The notes beneath the pieces were generated by a model that was not told where the DNA came from, ran no database searches, and saw only the letters and a list, made by a program, of their open reading frames with translations. Below are positions 11,324 to 19,433 of a stretch of 64,000 nucleotides of DNA, one piece after another. The DNA is taken from NCBI RefSeq assembly GCF_048320135.1, contig NZ_CP182947.1, positions 4,402,001 to 4,466,000 of the forward strand, given 5' to 3'. The position numbers and the translations under genes were made by a program. How positions within the stretch are numbered: the stretch's first letter is position 1; each line of letters begins with the position of its first letter. Source of the stretch: Ideonella_A sakaiensis_A (GTDB lineage Bacteria > Pseudomonadota > Gammaproteobacteria > Burkholderiales > Burkholderiaceae_C).

Positions 11324-12196
11324 GTGAACGTCACTGTGCCGCAGCGGGCAACCGACTGCCATGTGCATGTGTTCGACCCGGCCCGTTATCCGTACGCGGC
11401 GGGGCGCCGCTACACGCCGCCATCGGCCACGGTCGACGATCTCGTTGCAATGCACCGCAAATTGGGCATCGAGCGCGCGGTGCTCGTGCAGCCCAGCGTC
11501 TACGGGACCGACAACCGTTGCCTCGTCGCAGCGCTGCAGCGCCTCAGGGGGCGGGCCCGCGGGATCGCGGTGATTGGCGCCAGCGACGATCGGACGCGGT
11601 TGCAGCAGCTGCACGCGAGTGGCGTGCGCGGCGTACGACTGAACCTGCAGGTTGCGCATCAGCGGGATACCCTAGCGATTCGCCACCGCATCCTGCACCT
11701 GTCTGAACAACTCTCGGACCTGCCGTGGCTGATCCAGCTCTATGCCGGCCTCGAGGTGATCGCCGGCGTCGCGGACACGCTCGCGGGATTGCCGCAGTGC
11801 GTGCTGATCGATCATTTCGGCATGGCCCGAGCCAGCGCCGGCGTCGAGCAGAACGGATTCCGCGAACTGCTTGCGCTCGCTGCACGGCCGAATGTCCACG
11901 TCAAGCTGTCCGGGCCGTATCAGATCTCGACCCGGGGGCCGCACTACTGCGACGTGGCAGCGATCGCGCATAGCCTGTTCGAGGTCGCACCGGATCGCAC
12001 GGTCTGGGGCAGCGACTGGCCCCATCCGGGCGGCTCGCAGCGGCCTGCCGACGCCGATCCGCTCGCGATCGAGCCATTCCGGCAGGAAGACGATCGCCGA
12101 ACGCTCGGGCTGCTCGGCGAGTGGCTGCCCGCGGTGGGAAGCCGGCGACGCGTGCTCGTCGACAATCCTGCTCGCCTGTTCGGCTTCGACGACTGA
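11324..12196 (+). CDS. Amidohydrolase (2-pyrone-4,6-dicarboxylate hydrolase-like)
   Basis: A 290-residue member of the amidohydrolase-2 family (PF04909), starting at GTG 11324 after GAGGAGGGG. The N-terminal metal motif appears as DCHVHVFDP, a second His as IDHFG, and the C-terminal active-site block as WGSDWPHPG. Length and motifs match LigI-like lactonases and related carboxylate hydrolases acting on pyrone dicarboxylates or lactones. Next to carboxylate receptors, an acid lactone or cyclic ester is a reasonable substrate class, but this is inference. It ends 63 bases before the convergent racemase-type gene. It has no signal peptide. Confidence 0.85.
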   Translation: MNVTVPQRATDCHVHVFDPARYPYAAGRRYTPPSATVDDLVAMHRKLGIERAVLVQPSVYGTDNRCLVAALQRLRGRARGIAVIGASDDRTRLQQLHASGVRGVRLNLQVAHQRDTLAIRHRILHLSEQLSDLPWLIQLYAGLEVIAGVADTLAGLPQCVLIDHFGMARASAGVEQNGFRELLALAARPNVHVKLSGPYQISTRGPHYCDVAAIAHSLFEVAPDRTVWGSDWPHPGGSQRPADADPLAIEPFRQEDDRRTLGLLGEWLPAVGSRRRVLVDNPARLFGFDD

Positions 12197-12259
12197 ACCA
12201 GGCGATGCGCCGCGCACGCCGAGCCGAAGGCTGGCGGTTGCAGCGTCGGCCGGCCGGGT

Positions 12260-12955
12260 TCAGGTGGCGGCATCGGCCAGGTGCAGCCGGCTGCGCATCG
12301 CATCGACTGCTGCGTCCGGCGAGCTGAAGACCGGGCAGTTCAGCACGGCCTTGACATCTTCCAGTGCGGTCGAAGTGGAAAAGTGCGCCAGCATCACCGC
12401 GTCGCAATGCGCCAGGCGAGGTGCGGCTTCGGCGAGCAGCCGGTTGTGCGTGGCGACGTCGCCGGCGCGCGCTGCGGTGATCGCGGCCGGCACGCACACC
12501 ACGTCGACGCTCGGATACAGCCCGCACGCCGCCGCTTCGGCAAGGAAGTCGCGTGTCATCGGGGCCACGGCCGGCTCGAAGGTGGCAAGCAGGCCGATGC
12601 GCTGGCCGCTGCGCATCGCGGCCTGGAACATCGCCTCCTCCGGCCGCATGACGGGCACCACCATGGCGCATGCCGCTGACGCAATGGCTTCGCCGAAAGC
12701 GGAGCAGGTGAACAGCACGCCCTGTGCTCCGGCGTGCACCGCATGCTCGGCGAGGCGGCGGATGCGCTCGCTCATCGCGCCGGTCAGATGCCCGTCGCGC
12801 TCGAGATCGCCGGGCATGCCATCGTCGACGATGTTGAAGGTTTCGGCCTGCGGCCAGCGGCGCGCAAAGGCCGCCTGTATCGGCGCAATGGCCGGGAACA
12901 CGGCATGCACGAGGCCGATGCGGATGGCCGGGGTGCTGATCGGTGTGTGGCTCAT
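12260..12955 (-). CDS. Aspartate/glutamate racemase-superfamily protein
   Basis: A 231-residue protein starting at ATG 12955, one base after the tctA stop, so it is the last gene of a tctCBA operon. The first catalytic Cys motif is present (LFTCSAFGEA, C84), but where two-base racemases have a second Cys in a GCT motif the sequence reads MLAHFSTST near residue 190. One-cysteine members of this superfamily include decarboxylases and isomerases, so true racemization is doubtful. It should act on the acid imported by the adjacent transporter. Maleate isomerase-, hydantoin racemase- or decarboxylase-like activities are all possible. Confidence 0.75.
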   Translation of the reverse strand: MSHTPISTPAIRIGLVHAVFPAIAPIQAAFARRWPQAETFNIVDDGMPGDLERDGHLTGAMSERIRRLAEHAVHAGAQGVLFTCSAFGEAIASAACAMVVPVMRPEEAMFQAAMRSGQRIGLLATFEPAVAPMTRDFLAEAAACGLYPSVDVVCVPAAITAARAGDVATHNRLLAEAAPRLAHCDAVMLAHFSTSTALEDVKAVLNCPVFSSPDAAVDAMRSRLHLADAAT

Positions 12956-12956
12956 C

Positions 12957-14468
12957 TCAATCGTCCTCACCCAGGCGGATGCCGCGACGCCGCAGTACGA
13001 AGGGCACGAACAGCACCAGGAAGGTGATGCCCAGCAGCGTGGCCGAGATCGGCTGCTTGAAGAATACGAGCCAATCACCCTGTGCGATGCCCAGCGCCAG
13101 CCGGAACTGCTTTTCCGCCATCGGTCCGAGGATCATGCCGACGATGACCGGAGCGACCGGGAAGTCGAAGCGGCGAAGCGCGACGCCGATCCAGCCAATG
13201 ATGAACATCAGCACCAGATCGAACGCTGACTGGCGCGTGGCGTAGACCCCGATGCTGGCAAACACCAGGATGCCGGCATAGAGGTAGTGGCGCGGTATCG
13301 CCAGCAGCTTGACCCAGAGTCCGACCAGCGGCAGGTTCAGGATCAGCAGGATCACGTTGCCGACGTAGAGCGAGGCGATCAGCCCCCAGACCACGTCGCT
13401 GGAGGTCAGGAACAGCAGCGGGCCCGGCTGCAGGTTGTAGCTCTGGAAAGCGGCCAGCAGCACCGCGGCGGTGGCCGATGTCGGGATGCCCAGCGTCAGC
13501 AACGGCACCAGCGCACCAGTCGACGAGGCGTTGTTGGCTGCTTCCGGGCCGGCCACGCCTTCGATCGCACCGGCGCCGTTGGCCGGTGCGAAGTCCGCCT
13601 GATGCTTGCTCAGCTTGCGCTCGGCGGCGTAGGACAGAAAGGTCGGAATTTCGGCGCCGCCCGCAGGAATCGAGCCGAACGGAAAGCCGATGAAGGTGCC
13701 GCGTAGCCACGCCGGAATCGAACGGCGCCAATCGTCGCGCGTCATCCTGATCGACGACATCTTGTGGATGCGGCTCTCGGTATGGCCTTCGTACAACACG
13801 TTGTAGAGGGCCTCGGAGACGGCGAACAGACCCACGGCGACGAGCACGACCTCGATGCCGTCGATCAGGTTCGGCACGCCGAGTGTGTAGCGCGCGAAGC
13901 CGGACACGGTGTCCATGCCGACCAGGCCGATCGACAGCCCGAGCCCGAGGCTCGCGATGCCGCGCAGCAGCGACGCGCCGAGCAGCGACGACACCGTGAT
14001 GAACGCCAGCACGATGATTGCGAAGTACTCGACCGGGCCGAACTTCAGTGCGAAGTTCGCGATCGTCGGTGCGAACAGCGTGACGAGGACGGTGGCGATG
14101 GTTCCGGCAACGAACGACCCGATTGCTGCGGTCGCCAGGGCGGGGCCTGCACGGCCATTTCTGGCCATCAGGTTGCCTTCCATCGCCGTGACCATCGACG
14201 ACGACTCGCCTGGCGTATTCAGCAGGATCGAGGTGGTGGATCCGCCGAACATCGCGCCATAGTAGACGCCGGCGAACATGATCAGCGCGCCGGTGGGCTC
14301 CACCTTGGTGGTCAGCGGCATCAGCATCGCCACCGTCAGCGCGGAGCCGATCCCCGGCAGCACGCCGATCATCGTGCCCAGCAGGCAGCCTGTGAAGCCG
14401 AAGGCGAGGTTGGTCGGTGTCAAGGCCGCGGCGAAGCCTCCCAGCAGGGAATTCCAGATCTCGATCAT
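12957..14468 (-). CDS. tctA: Tripartite tricarboxylate transporter large membrane subunit TctA
   Basis: A 503-residue polytopic protein with about a dozen hydrophobic segments. The TctA signatures GTMIGVLPGIGSALTVAMLM near residue 30 and YYGAMFGGSTTSILLNTPGE near residue 70 are clear, and the duplicated second half carries SIPAGGAEIPTFLSYAAE. It is the channel-forming subunit, coupling proton or sodium flow to uptake of the acid delivered by the receptor. It follows tctB by 37 bases and precedes the racemase-like gene by one base, so all four genes form one minus-strand operon. Substrate not determinable. Confidence 0.95.
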   Translation of the reverse strand: MIEIWNSLLGGFAAALTPTNLAFGFTGCLLGTMIGVLPGIGSALTVAMLMPLTTKVEPTGALIMFAGVYYGAMFGGSTTSILLNTPGESSSMVTAMEGNLMARNGRAGPALATAAIGSFVAGTIATVLVTLFAPTIANFALKFGPVEYFAIIVLAFITVSSLLGASLLRGIASLGLGLSIGLVGMDTVSGFARYTLGVPNLIDGIEVVLVAVGLFAVSEALYNVLYEGHTESRIHKMSSIRMTRDDWRRSIPAWLRGTFIGFPFGSIPAGGAEIPTFLSYAAERKLSKHQADFAPANGAGAIEGVAGPEAANNASSTGALVPLLTLGIPTSATAAVLLAAFQSYNLQPGPLLFLTSSDVVWGLIASLYVGNVILLILNLPLVGLWVKLLAIPRHYLYAGILVFASIGVYATRQSAFDLVLMFIIGWIGVALRRFDFPVAPVIVGMILGPMAEKQFRLALGIAQGDWLVFFKQPISATLLGITFLVLFVPFVLRRRGIRLGEDD

Positions 14469-14505
14469 CTCAATCCTGTGGTGCGATTACGGTGCCTGCC
14501 CGGGC

Positions 14506-14997
14506 TCAGATCCAGGGCCTGGCGAGGCCGGGCAGCGACAGGCCGAGCCCGAGCGTGAATCCGAGGTAGATCGGCCAGGCCAGCGCAAAGCCGATCAGCA
14601 GGTTCGCGACCCAGCGTCGACTGCCGAAGCCACGCGCAGCGGCCGCGAAAAGAATCGTCGCTGCGAATGTGAAACCGATGCGCTCGATCAGCAGCGCATT
14701 GACGAGCAATCCGCCCGACACCCAGGCCGCCGCCTGCAGCCGCAGGGTCAGCGGCCAGGCATCGGGCGGCAATGCCGGTTCCTCGAAAAACCGGAAGCCG
14801 CCCGTCAGCGACTGCCAGATCAGCGCCACGCCGACAATACCCATCAGCAGCGATACGGCGAACGGGAATACCCCCGTGCCGACCACCGTGTAGCCTTTGT
14901 CGACGGGCAGCAGCGCGGCGCCGATCGCGAGCATCAGCGCAATGGAGATGGCGCCGATGCCCAGTGCGAGCTGCGCGCCCTTTGTTTCCAGCTTCAC
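14506..14997 (-). CDS. tctB: Tripartite tricarboxylate transporter small membrane subunit TctB
   Basis: A 163-residue protein with four predicted membrane segments (starting ALGIGAISIALMLAIGAALL; then FPFAVSLLMGIVGVALIW, AAWVSGGLLVNALLIE and FALAWPIYLGFTLGLGLSLP). Its size, the GTGVFPFAVSLLMG motif and its position between the receptor and TctA identify it as TctB. The start immediately abuts the stop of the receptor gene. TctB is needed for assembly or function of the transporter, though its precise role in the family is not well defined. Confidence 0.92.
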   Translation of the reverse strand: MKLETKGAQLALGIGAISIALMLAIGAALLPVDKGYTVVGTGVFPFAVSLLMGIVGVALIWQSLTGGFRFFEEPALPPDAWPLTLRLQAAAWVSGGLLVNALLIERIGFTFAATILFAAAARGFGSRRWVANLLIGFALAWPIYLGFTLGLGLSLPGLARPWI

Positions 14998-15960
14998 TTA
15001 CAGCAGCCCGACCAGCTTCAACGCCTTCTCGAGGCGCGCATTCTCCGAGCCGATGAAGGAGTCGGCATCCTTGCCATACAGCGGGGTCGCCGTCCACTGG
15101 TTGGTCTTCACCGCGTTTTGCCAGAACGGCGTCTGCGTGGCCTTGGTGATCGCGTCGATCAGCGCCTGCTGCTGGGCCGGCGTGATCCCGGGTGCGCCGT
15201 AGTAGACGCGGAAGTTTCCGGTCGTCACGTCGACACCTTGTTCCTTCAGCGTGGGGACGTCCACGCCGGCCAGGCGCGTCGGCGAAGTCACCGCCAGCAG
15301 CCGCATCTGCCCCGCGGTGACGAATTTGGACACCTCGGGGTAGCCGCCGCTGAGCGCGGTGACATGCTCACCGAGCACGGCCGCTGCGGTCTCGCCGCCG
15401 CCGCCAGTGGGGCTGTAGTTGACCTTGTCGGCGGGCACGCCGACGGCCTGGGCCATTTCGATCACGCCGATGTGGTCGACCGAGCCCTTGGAACCGCCAG
15501 CCCACTTGATGCTGGTCGGGTCCTTCTTCAGCGCGGCGATCAACTCGCCGAGGTTCTTGTACGGTGAATCCTTGGCGACGGCAATCACGTTGTACTCGGT
15601 GAAGACGCGGGCAATCGGCGTGGCCTGGGCCAGCGTGACCGGCGCCTTGGTCTGCAGGATGCCGGTGACGGTATTGGCACTGACGACGATCAGCGCATTC
15701 GGATCACCCTTGTTCGAATTGACGAATTGCGCCAACCCGATCGCGCCGCCGGCGCCCGGCTTGTATTCGAAAGTGACGTTCTTGGCCACCTGTGCCTCCT
15801 GCAGCGCCTTGCCCATCGTGCGGGCGGCGGTGTCAAAGCCGCCGCCGGGCGTGCCGGCAACCATGAACTTCACGTCGTCGAGGGCATGGGCGGTAAAGGC
15901 GGCACTGCACAGCAGGGCAGCGGAGAGCGCGCGGGCGAGGTGGGTTCGGGTCAGCAACAT
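14998..15960 (-). CDS. tctC: Tripartite tricarboxylate transporter receptor TctC
   Basis: A 320-residue receptor starting at ATG 15960 with GGAGAA eight bases upstream; a signal peptide ends near AHAL. The mature start DDVKFMVAGTPGGGFDTAAR and the YKPGAGGAIGLAQF loop are TctC features. It differs from the Bug orphans of this window by ligand-loop residues (TPGGGFD instead of PFPAGG) and by having its own membrane genes. It is the first gene of a tctC-tctB-tctA-racemase operon. An AT-rich dyad sits just upstream. Confidence 0.93.
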   Translation of the reverse strand: MLLTRTHLARALSAALLCSAAFTAHALDDVKFMVAGTPGGGFDTAARTMGKALQEAQVAKNVTFEYKPGAGGAIGLAQFVNSNKGDPNALIVVSANTVTGILQTKAPVTLAQATPIARVFTEYNVIAVAKDSPYKNLGELIAALKKDPTSIKWAGGSKGSVDHIGVIEMAQAVGVPADKVNYSPTGGGGETAAAVLGEHVTALSGGYPEVSKFVTAGQMRLLAVTSPTRLAGVDVPTLKEQGVDVTTGNFRVYYGAPGITPAQQQALIDAITKATQTPFWQNAVKTNQWTATPLYGKDADSFIGSENARLEKALKLVGLL

Positions 15961-15981
15961 GAGTCGTTCTCCAGTCAACAA

Positions 15982-15999
15982 ATTGTATTAAAACACAAT
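15982..15999 (-). promoter_or_regulatory. AT-rich dyad upstream of tctC
   Basis: ATTGT (15982-15986) and ACAAT (15995-15999) are inverted around an 8-base AT-rich core, 22 bases before the tctC ATG. The position suits an operator covering the promoter or transcription start. The remaining gap to 16268 holds no gene I can support. Confidence 0.4.
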
Positions 16000-16267
16000 C
16001 GGAAACAATAAATGCCAATCGAAGATTCGTCAATGTTCTTCCTTTAGGGATATACCCTTCCCATGCATGGAGCGATAGAACTACTCGCGACGGTGGCCGG
16101 CCGATGGCGATCGACGCATTGATCCTTGACCGGATCTGATGCAATGTGGATCACCGATGCAGCGGCAGCAGCCGTACCACGCGCCTGTGCGCGCATGGGG
16201 GGTGGTGTGCGCGCAGCCGCTCGGTATCGACGTGTCGTCGTGCGGTGTCGACCCCTGCCACCACGAG

Positions 16268-16924
16268 CTACCAGGCCGCGCCGAAGACGTCGCGCAACTG
16301 CGCCAGTGCGGCCGCGTCGAGGTGCACCGGACGCGGATTCGTCATCAGCCAGAGCCGGGCCGTCTCTTCGAGTTCTTCGAGGATGGCCATCGTCGCAGCG
16401 GGCGTCGCGCCCCAGACGTTTGGCCCCAGCCGATCGAGCATCACTGCCCGCAGGTCGATGCCAGAGGCCCGTCTCGACTCGATCGCCGCTGCGACAAGGT
16501 CGCCGACTGTCGGGTCGCCTGGCCGGTGATAGCGGATCAGCGGCACATGTCCGACCTTCATCACGAAATAGGGCGTGATCGGCGGCAGGATGTCGTCGTT
16601 GCTCCAGACGCCGGCCAACGTCAGCGCGACCAGATTTGTCGAGTGGGTGTGGATCACGCAGCCGGCGGTGTCGGCCGCGTCGTAGATCCGGCGGTGCAGG
16701 GCCAGGGTCTTGCTGGCGCGATCACCTCCGACCTGCTCGCCCGATGGCGTCACTTTCGCGAGGCGGGCCGGAACGAGTGTGCCCAGGCAGGCATCGGTGG
16801 GCGTGATCAAAAAGCCGTCGGGCAAACGGGCGCTGATGTTGCCTGCGGTGGCGTGCACATAGCCGCGGGCGAACATGCTCGCGCCGACCCGGCAGATTTC
16901 GTCGCGCAGTTCGGCCTCGGTCAT
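16268..16924 (-). CDS. otnC: Class II aldolase family protein, 3-oxo-tetronate 4-phosphate decarboxylase-like (OtnC)
   Basis: A 218-residue class II aldolase/adducin-fold protein. Zinc-ligand motifs are visible: ATAGNISARLPDGFLITPTD in the N-terminal third, HTHSTN in the middle, and a downstream His region around VGHVPLIRYHRPGD. OtnC enzymes decarboxylate 3-oxo-tetronate 4-phosphate to dihydroxyacetone phosphate. The assignment is supported by the preceding gene, an OtnK-like kinase whose stop overlaps this start by 4 bases (ATGA). The pair defines acid-sugar (threonate/erythronate type) catabolism. Related L-fuculose- or ribulose-phosphate aldolases have the same fold but rarely this partner. 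Confidence 0.85.
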   Translation of the reverse strand: MTEAELRDEICRVGASMFARGYVHATAGNISARLPDGFLITPTDACLGTLVPARLAKVTPSGEQVGGDRASKTLALHRRIYDAADTAGCVIHTHSTNLVALTLAGVWSNDDILPPITPYFVMKVGHVPLIRYHRPGDPTVGDLVAAAIESRRASGIDLRAVMLDRLGPNVWGATPAATMAILEELEETARLWLMTNPRPVHLDAAALAQLRDVFGAAW

Positions 16925-18183
16925 GCCAGCCGGTCGAATGCCTTGGTGAAGAAGTCGAACGTGCCGAAATTGCCGGACTTGAGCGCCAGGTGCAGGCCCT
17001 CTGCATCCGCGGCAGGGGAATCAGCGTGGCACCAGGGCACACCCGGATCGATCTGCGGGCCGATGCGCAATTGCGCGACCTCGAGTGCCTGCACGCAGGC
17101 GCCGGAGGTCTCGCCGCCAGCGACGACGAGCTGGCGCACGCCGCGCTCGACGAGACCGAGCGCGATCGATGACAGCGCCTGTTCGACCAGAGCGCCGGCC
17201 TGTTCGACGCCGAGCCGGGCCTGCACGGCCTTGACCGCCTCGGACTCGGAGGTTGCATAGACGAGGATCGGCCCCGCGACGAGCCTCGGCGCGGCCCAGG
17301 CCAGCGCCGCGCTGACGGTGTCTTCTCCGGCCGCGATGCGCAGCGGATCGATCGCATACGCCTGCCCTCCTCGGCGAAGAAAATCCGCGACCTGGGCATT
17401 CGATGCCGCCGAGCAGCTGCCGGAAACGATCGCGCGCAGTCCACCGGCCGCCGGCAGGCGCGCGGCCGCCGCACTGGCCTGAAAGCCATGGTTCTGCGGC
17501 AGTCCGATGGCCACGCCGGAGCCGGCAACGATCAGCGGCATCCCGCTGAATGCCTGCCCCATGGACATCAGGTCGACGTTGGAGATCGCGTCGACGATGC
17601 CGAACCGGTGACCGCAATTGCGCAACTGCGTCATCCGGTTGCGGATTGCTGCGCTGCCCGCGGCGACCACGGCCTGGTCCACCAGTCCGACTTTGCCTCG
17701 GCACTGCCGCTGCATCACGCGCACCAGGTTCGGGTCCGTCATCGGCGTCAGCGGATGGTTGCGCATGCTGCTGTCGCTGAGCAGCAAGTCGCCGACGAAG
17801 AGGTGGCCCTTGAACACCGTGCGCTGGTTCTCCGGGAAGGCAGGGCAGACGGGCGCGAAGTCGCCACCCAGCGCCTCGAGCAGTGCCTCGGCGACCGGGC
17901 CGATGTTGCCGCGATCCGTCGAGTCAAAGGTCGAGCAGACCTTGAAATAGACCTGTGCGGCGCCGGAGCGCCGCAGCCAGCTCAACGCCGCAAGCGACTG
18001 TTCGACCGCGGCTGCCGGCTCGATGGTGCGCGACTTCAGTGCGACGACCACGGCATCGGCGTCGATCCGGGAACCGTCATCCGGCTTACCGATCGTCTGC
18101 ACTACGCGCATGCCGCTTCGCACGAGGTTGTTTGCAAGGTCGGTTGCGCCGGTGAAATCGTCGGCAATGCAGCCCAGCAGCAT
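16921..18183 (-). CDS. otnK: Four-carbon acid sugar kinase, 3-oxo-tetronate kinase-like (OtnK)
   Basis: A 420-residue kinase of the DUF1537 family, starting at ATG 18183, where the family N-terminus LLGCIADDFTGATDLANNLV begins; the longer frame upstream is not family-like. The N-terminal domain has the substrate motif YFKVCSTFDSTDRGNIGPVA, and the C-terminal ATP-binding domain carries VAGGETSGACVQAL. OtnK phosphorylates 3-oxo-tetronates at O4, producing the OtnC substrate. The order dehydrogenase, kinase, decarboxylase on one strand matches the oxidise-phosphorylate-decarboxylate route of tetronate use. Confidence 0.88.
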   Translation of the reverse strand: MLLGCIADDFTGATDLANNLVRSGMRVVQTIGKPDDGSRIDADAVVVALKSRTIEPAAAVEQSLAALSWLRRSGAAQVYFKVCSTFDSTDRGNIGPVAEALLEALGGDFAPVCPAFPENQRTVFKGHLFVGDLLLSDSSMRNHPLTPMTDPNLVRVMQRQCRGKVGLVDQAVVAAGSAAIRNRMTQLRNCGHRFGIVDAISNVDLMSMGQAFSGMPLIVAGSGVAIGLPQNHGFQASAAAARLPAAGGLRAIVSGSCSAASNAQVADFLRRGGQAYAIDPLRIAAGEDTVSAALAWAAPRLVAGPILVYATSESEAVKAVQARLGVEQAGALVEQALSSIALGLVERGVRQLVVAGGETSGACVQALEVAQLRIGPQIDPGVPWCHADSPAADAEGLHLALKSGNFGTFDFFTKAFDRLA

Positions 18184-18244
18184 GTGGTGCTCCGTCAATA
18201 GGTGGTTCGCGGTCCCGGTGGCCCGCGCCTGTGTGCGGTTGCGC

Positions 18245-19318
18245 TCAGTTCGAGCCGACCGCGCGCGCCACTTCCTCGCCAAAAGCCTTGCAGCCGAGCT
18301 TGCCGCCGAGGTCAGCGGTGCGCGTGGCCGGGTTGGAAAGCACCTTGTCGACGGCGGCGTCCATCGCCGCACCGGCCTTCACCAGCGCGGGCGAACCGTG
18401 GTGCTCGCCCATCCATTGCGCCAGCATCGCCGCCGACAGGATCATCGATACGGGGTTGGCCTTGTCCTGGCCCTGGATGTCGGGCGCCGAGCCGTGCTGA
18501 GCCTGCGCGCAGCAATGCGTGTCGCTCGCCATCATCGAGCCGGCGAGGCCCAGGCTGCCGGAAAGCTCGCTCGCCAGGTCGGAGATGATGTCGCCGTAGA
18601 AATTGGTGGCTACCAGCACGTCGAAGCGCTCAGGGCTGCGCACCAGGTGCGCGGTCGACGCATCGACCAGCAGGTCGTCGAGCTGCACCTCGGGGAAGTC
18701 CTTGGCGACATGGCGTACGCACTCGAGGAACAGGCCATCGGTCATGTGGAAGCTGTTCGCCTTGTGGATCGCGGTGACCTTCTTCCTGCGCCTCATCGCG
18801 AGCTCGAAGGCGCGTCGCGCGATGCGCTCGCTGCAGTGGCGGGTGATCTTGCGCACCGACAGCGCCATGTCAGGGCTGGGCATCATCTCGCCCCAGCCGC
18901 GTGACATGTTGCGGTCGGGGTAGAAGCCCTCCGTGGCTTCACGCATGATGACCAAGTCCATGCTCTTGCCCGGCTTCATGTTTGATTCGAGGAAGGGGCG
19001 CGTGCGCGCCGGGCGCACGTTGGCATAGAGGTCGAGGCCGATGCGGAACCCGGCCGAGACATTGCGCCCGCCTTTTTCCGGCGCCGGATAGTCTGCGTGC
19101 GACTGGGTGCCGAGGATGATGCCTTCGTAGGACCTGGCGCGCGCCAGCACGTCGTCGCGCAGCGTGGTGCCGTGTTTCTCCAGGCTGGAGAAACCGACGT
19201 CGTCGTAGTCGAAGTCCAGCTGCAGGCCGAATCGGCGGTCTGCGGCCTTCAGCACGTTCAGCGACGCGTCGACGATTTCGGGGCCGATGCCGTCGCCGGG
19301 CAGGACAAGAATCTTCAT
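18245..19318 (-). CDS. Isocitrate/isopropylmalate dehydrogenase-family enzyme (tartrate/D-malate type)
   Basis: A 357-residue beta-decarboxylating-dehydrogenase-family protein starting at ATG 19318 (MKILVLPGDGIGPEIVDASL). It has the family substrate motif VRPARTRPF, the Tyr/Lys-bearing region HKANSFHMTDG, and the metal Asp segment ATNFYGDIISDLASELSGSL. Members oxidise D-malate, tartrate or isopropylmalate with NAD. Here it is the first gene of the unit followed by otnK and otnC, where tetronate operons usually have a 3-hydroxyisobutyrate-dehydrogenase-type enzyme. It may therefore oxidise the tetronate itself, or a tartrate-like acid. A dyad lies 55-72 bases upstream. Confidence 0.87.
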   Translation of the reverse strand: MKILVLPGDGIGPEIVDASLNVLKAADRRFGLQLDFDYDDVGFSSLEKHGTTLRDDVLARARSYEGIILGTQSHADYPAPEKGGRNVSAGFRIGLDLYANVRPARTRPFLESNMKPGKSMDLVIMREATEGFYPDRNMSRGWGEMMPSPDMALSVRKITRHCSERIARRAFELAMRRRKKVTAIHKANSFHMTDGLFLECVRHVAKDFPEVQLDDLLVDASTAHLVRSPERFDVLVATNFYGDIISDLASELSGSLGLAGSMMASDTHCCAQAQHGSAPDIQGQDKANPVSMILSAAMLAQWMGEHHGSPALVKAGAAMDAAVDKVLSNPATRTADLGGKLGCKAFGEEVARAVGSN

Positions 19319-19372
19319 GTGACTTTCCTCTGGGGCTGGCACCAACCGTGCCATGGCCCGCAGTGTAGCCAC

Positions 19373-19390
19373 TTGATTGCACTAAATCAA
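19373..19390 (-). promoter_or_regulatory. Perfect dyad upstream of the tetronate-type operon
   Basis: TTGATT and AATCAA are inverted around GCACTA, between the GntR gene end and the dehydrogenase start. A dyad in this position is a likely operator for the adjacent GntR regulator. It contains TTGCAC-like bases (ATTGCAC) also found upstream of the GntR gene itself. Confidence 0.4.
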
Positions 19391-19433
19391 TATCACGTAC
19401 AATTAGATATGTGGTGAAAACCCGAACTGGGCT

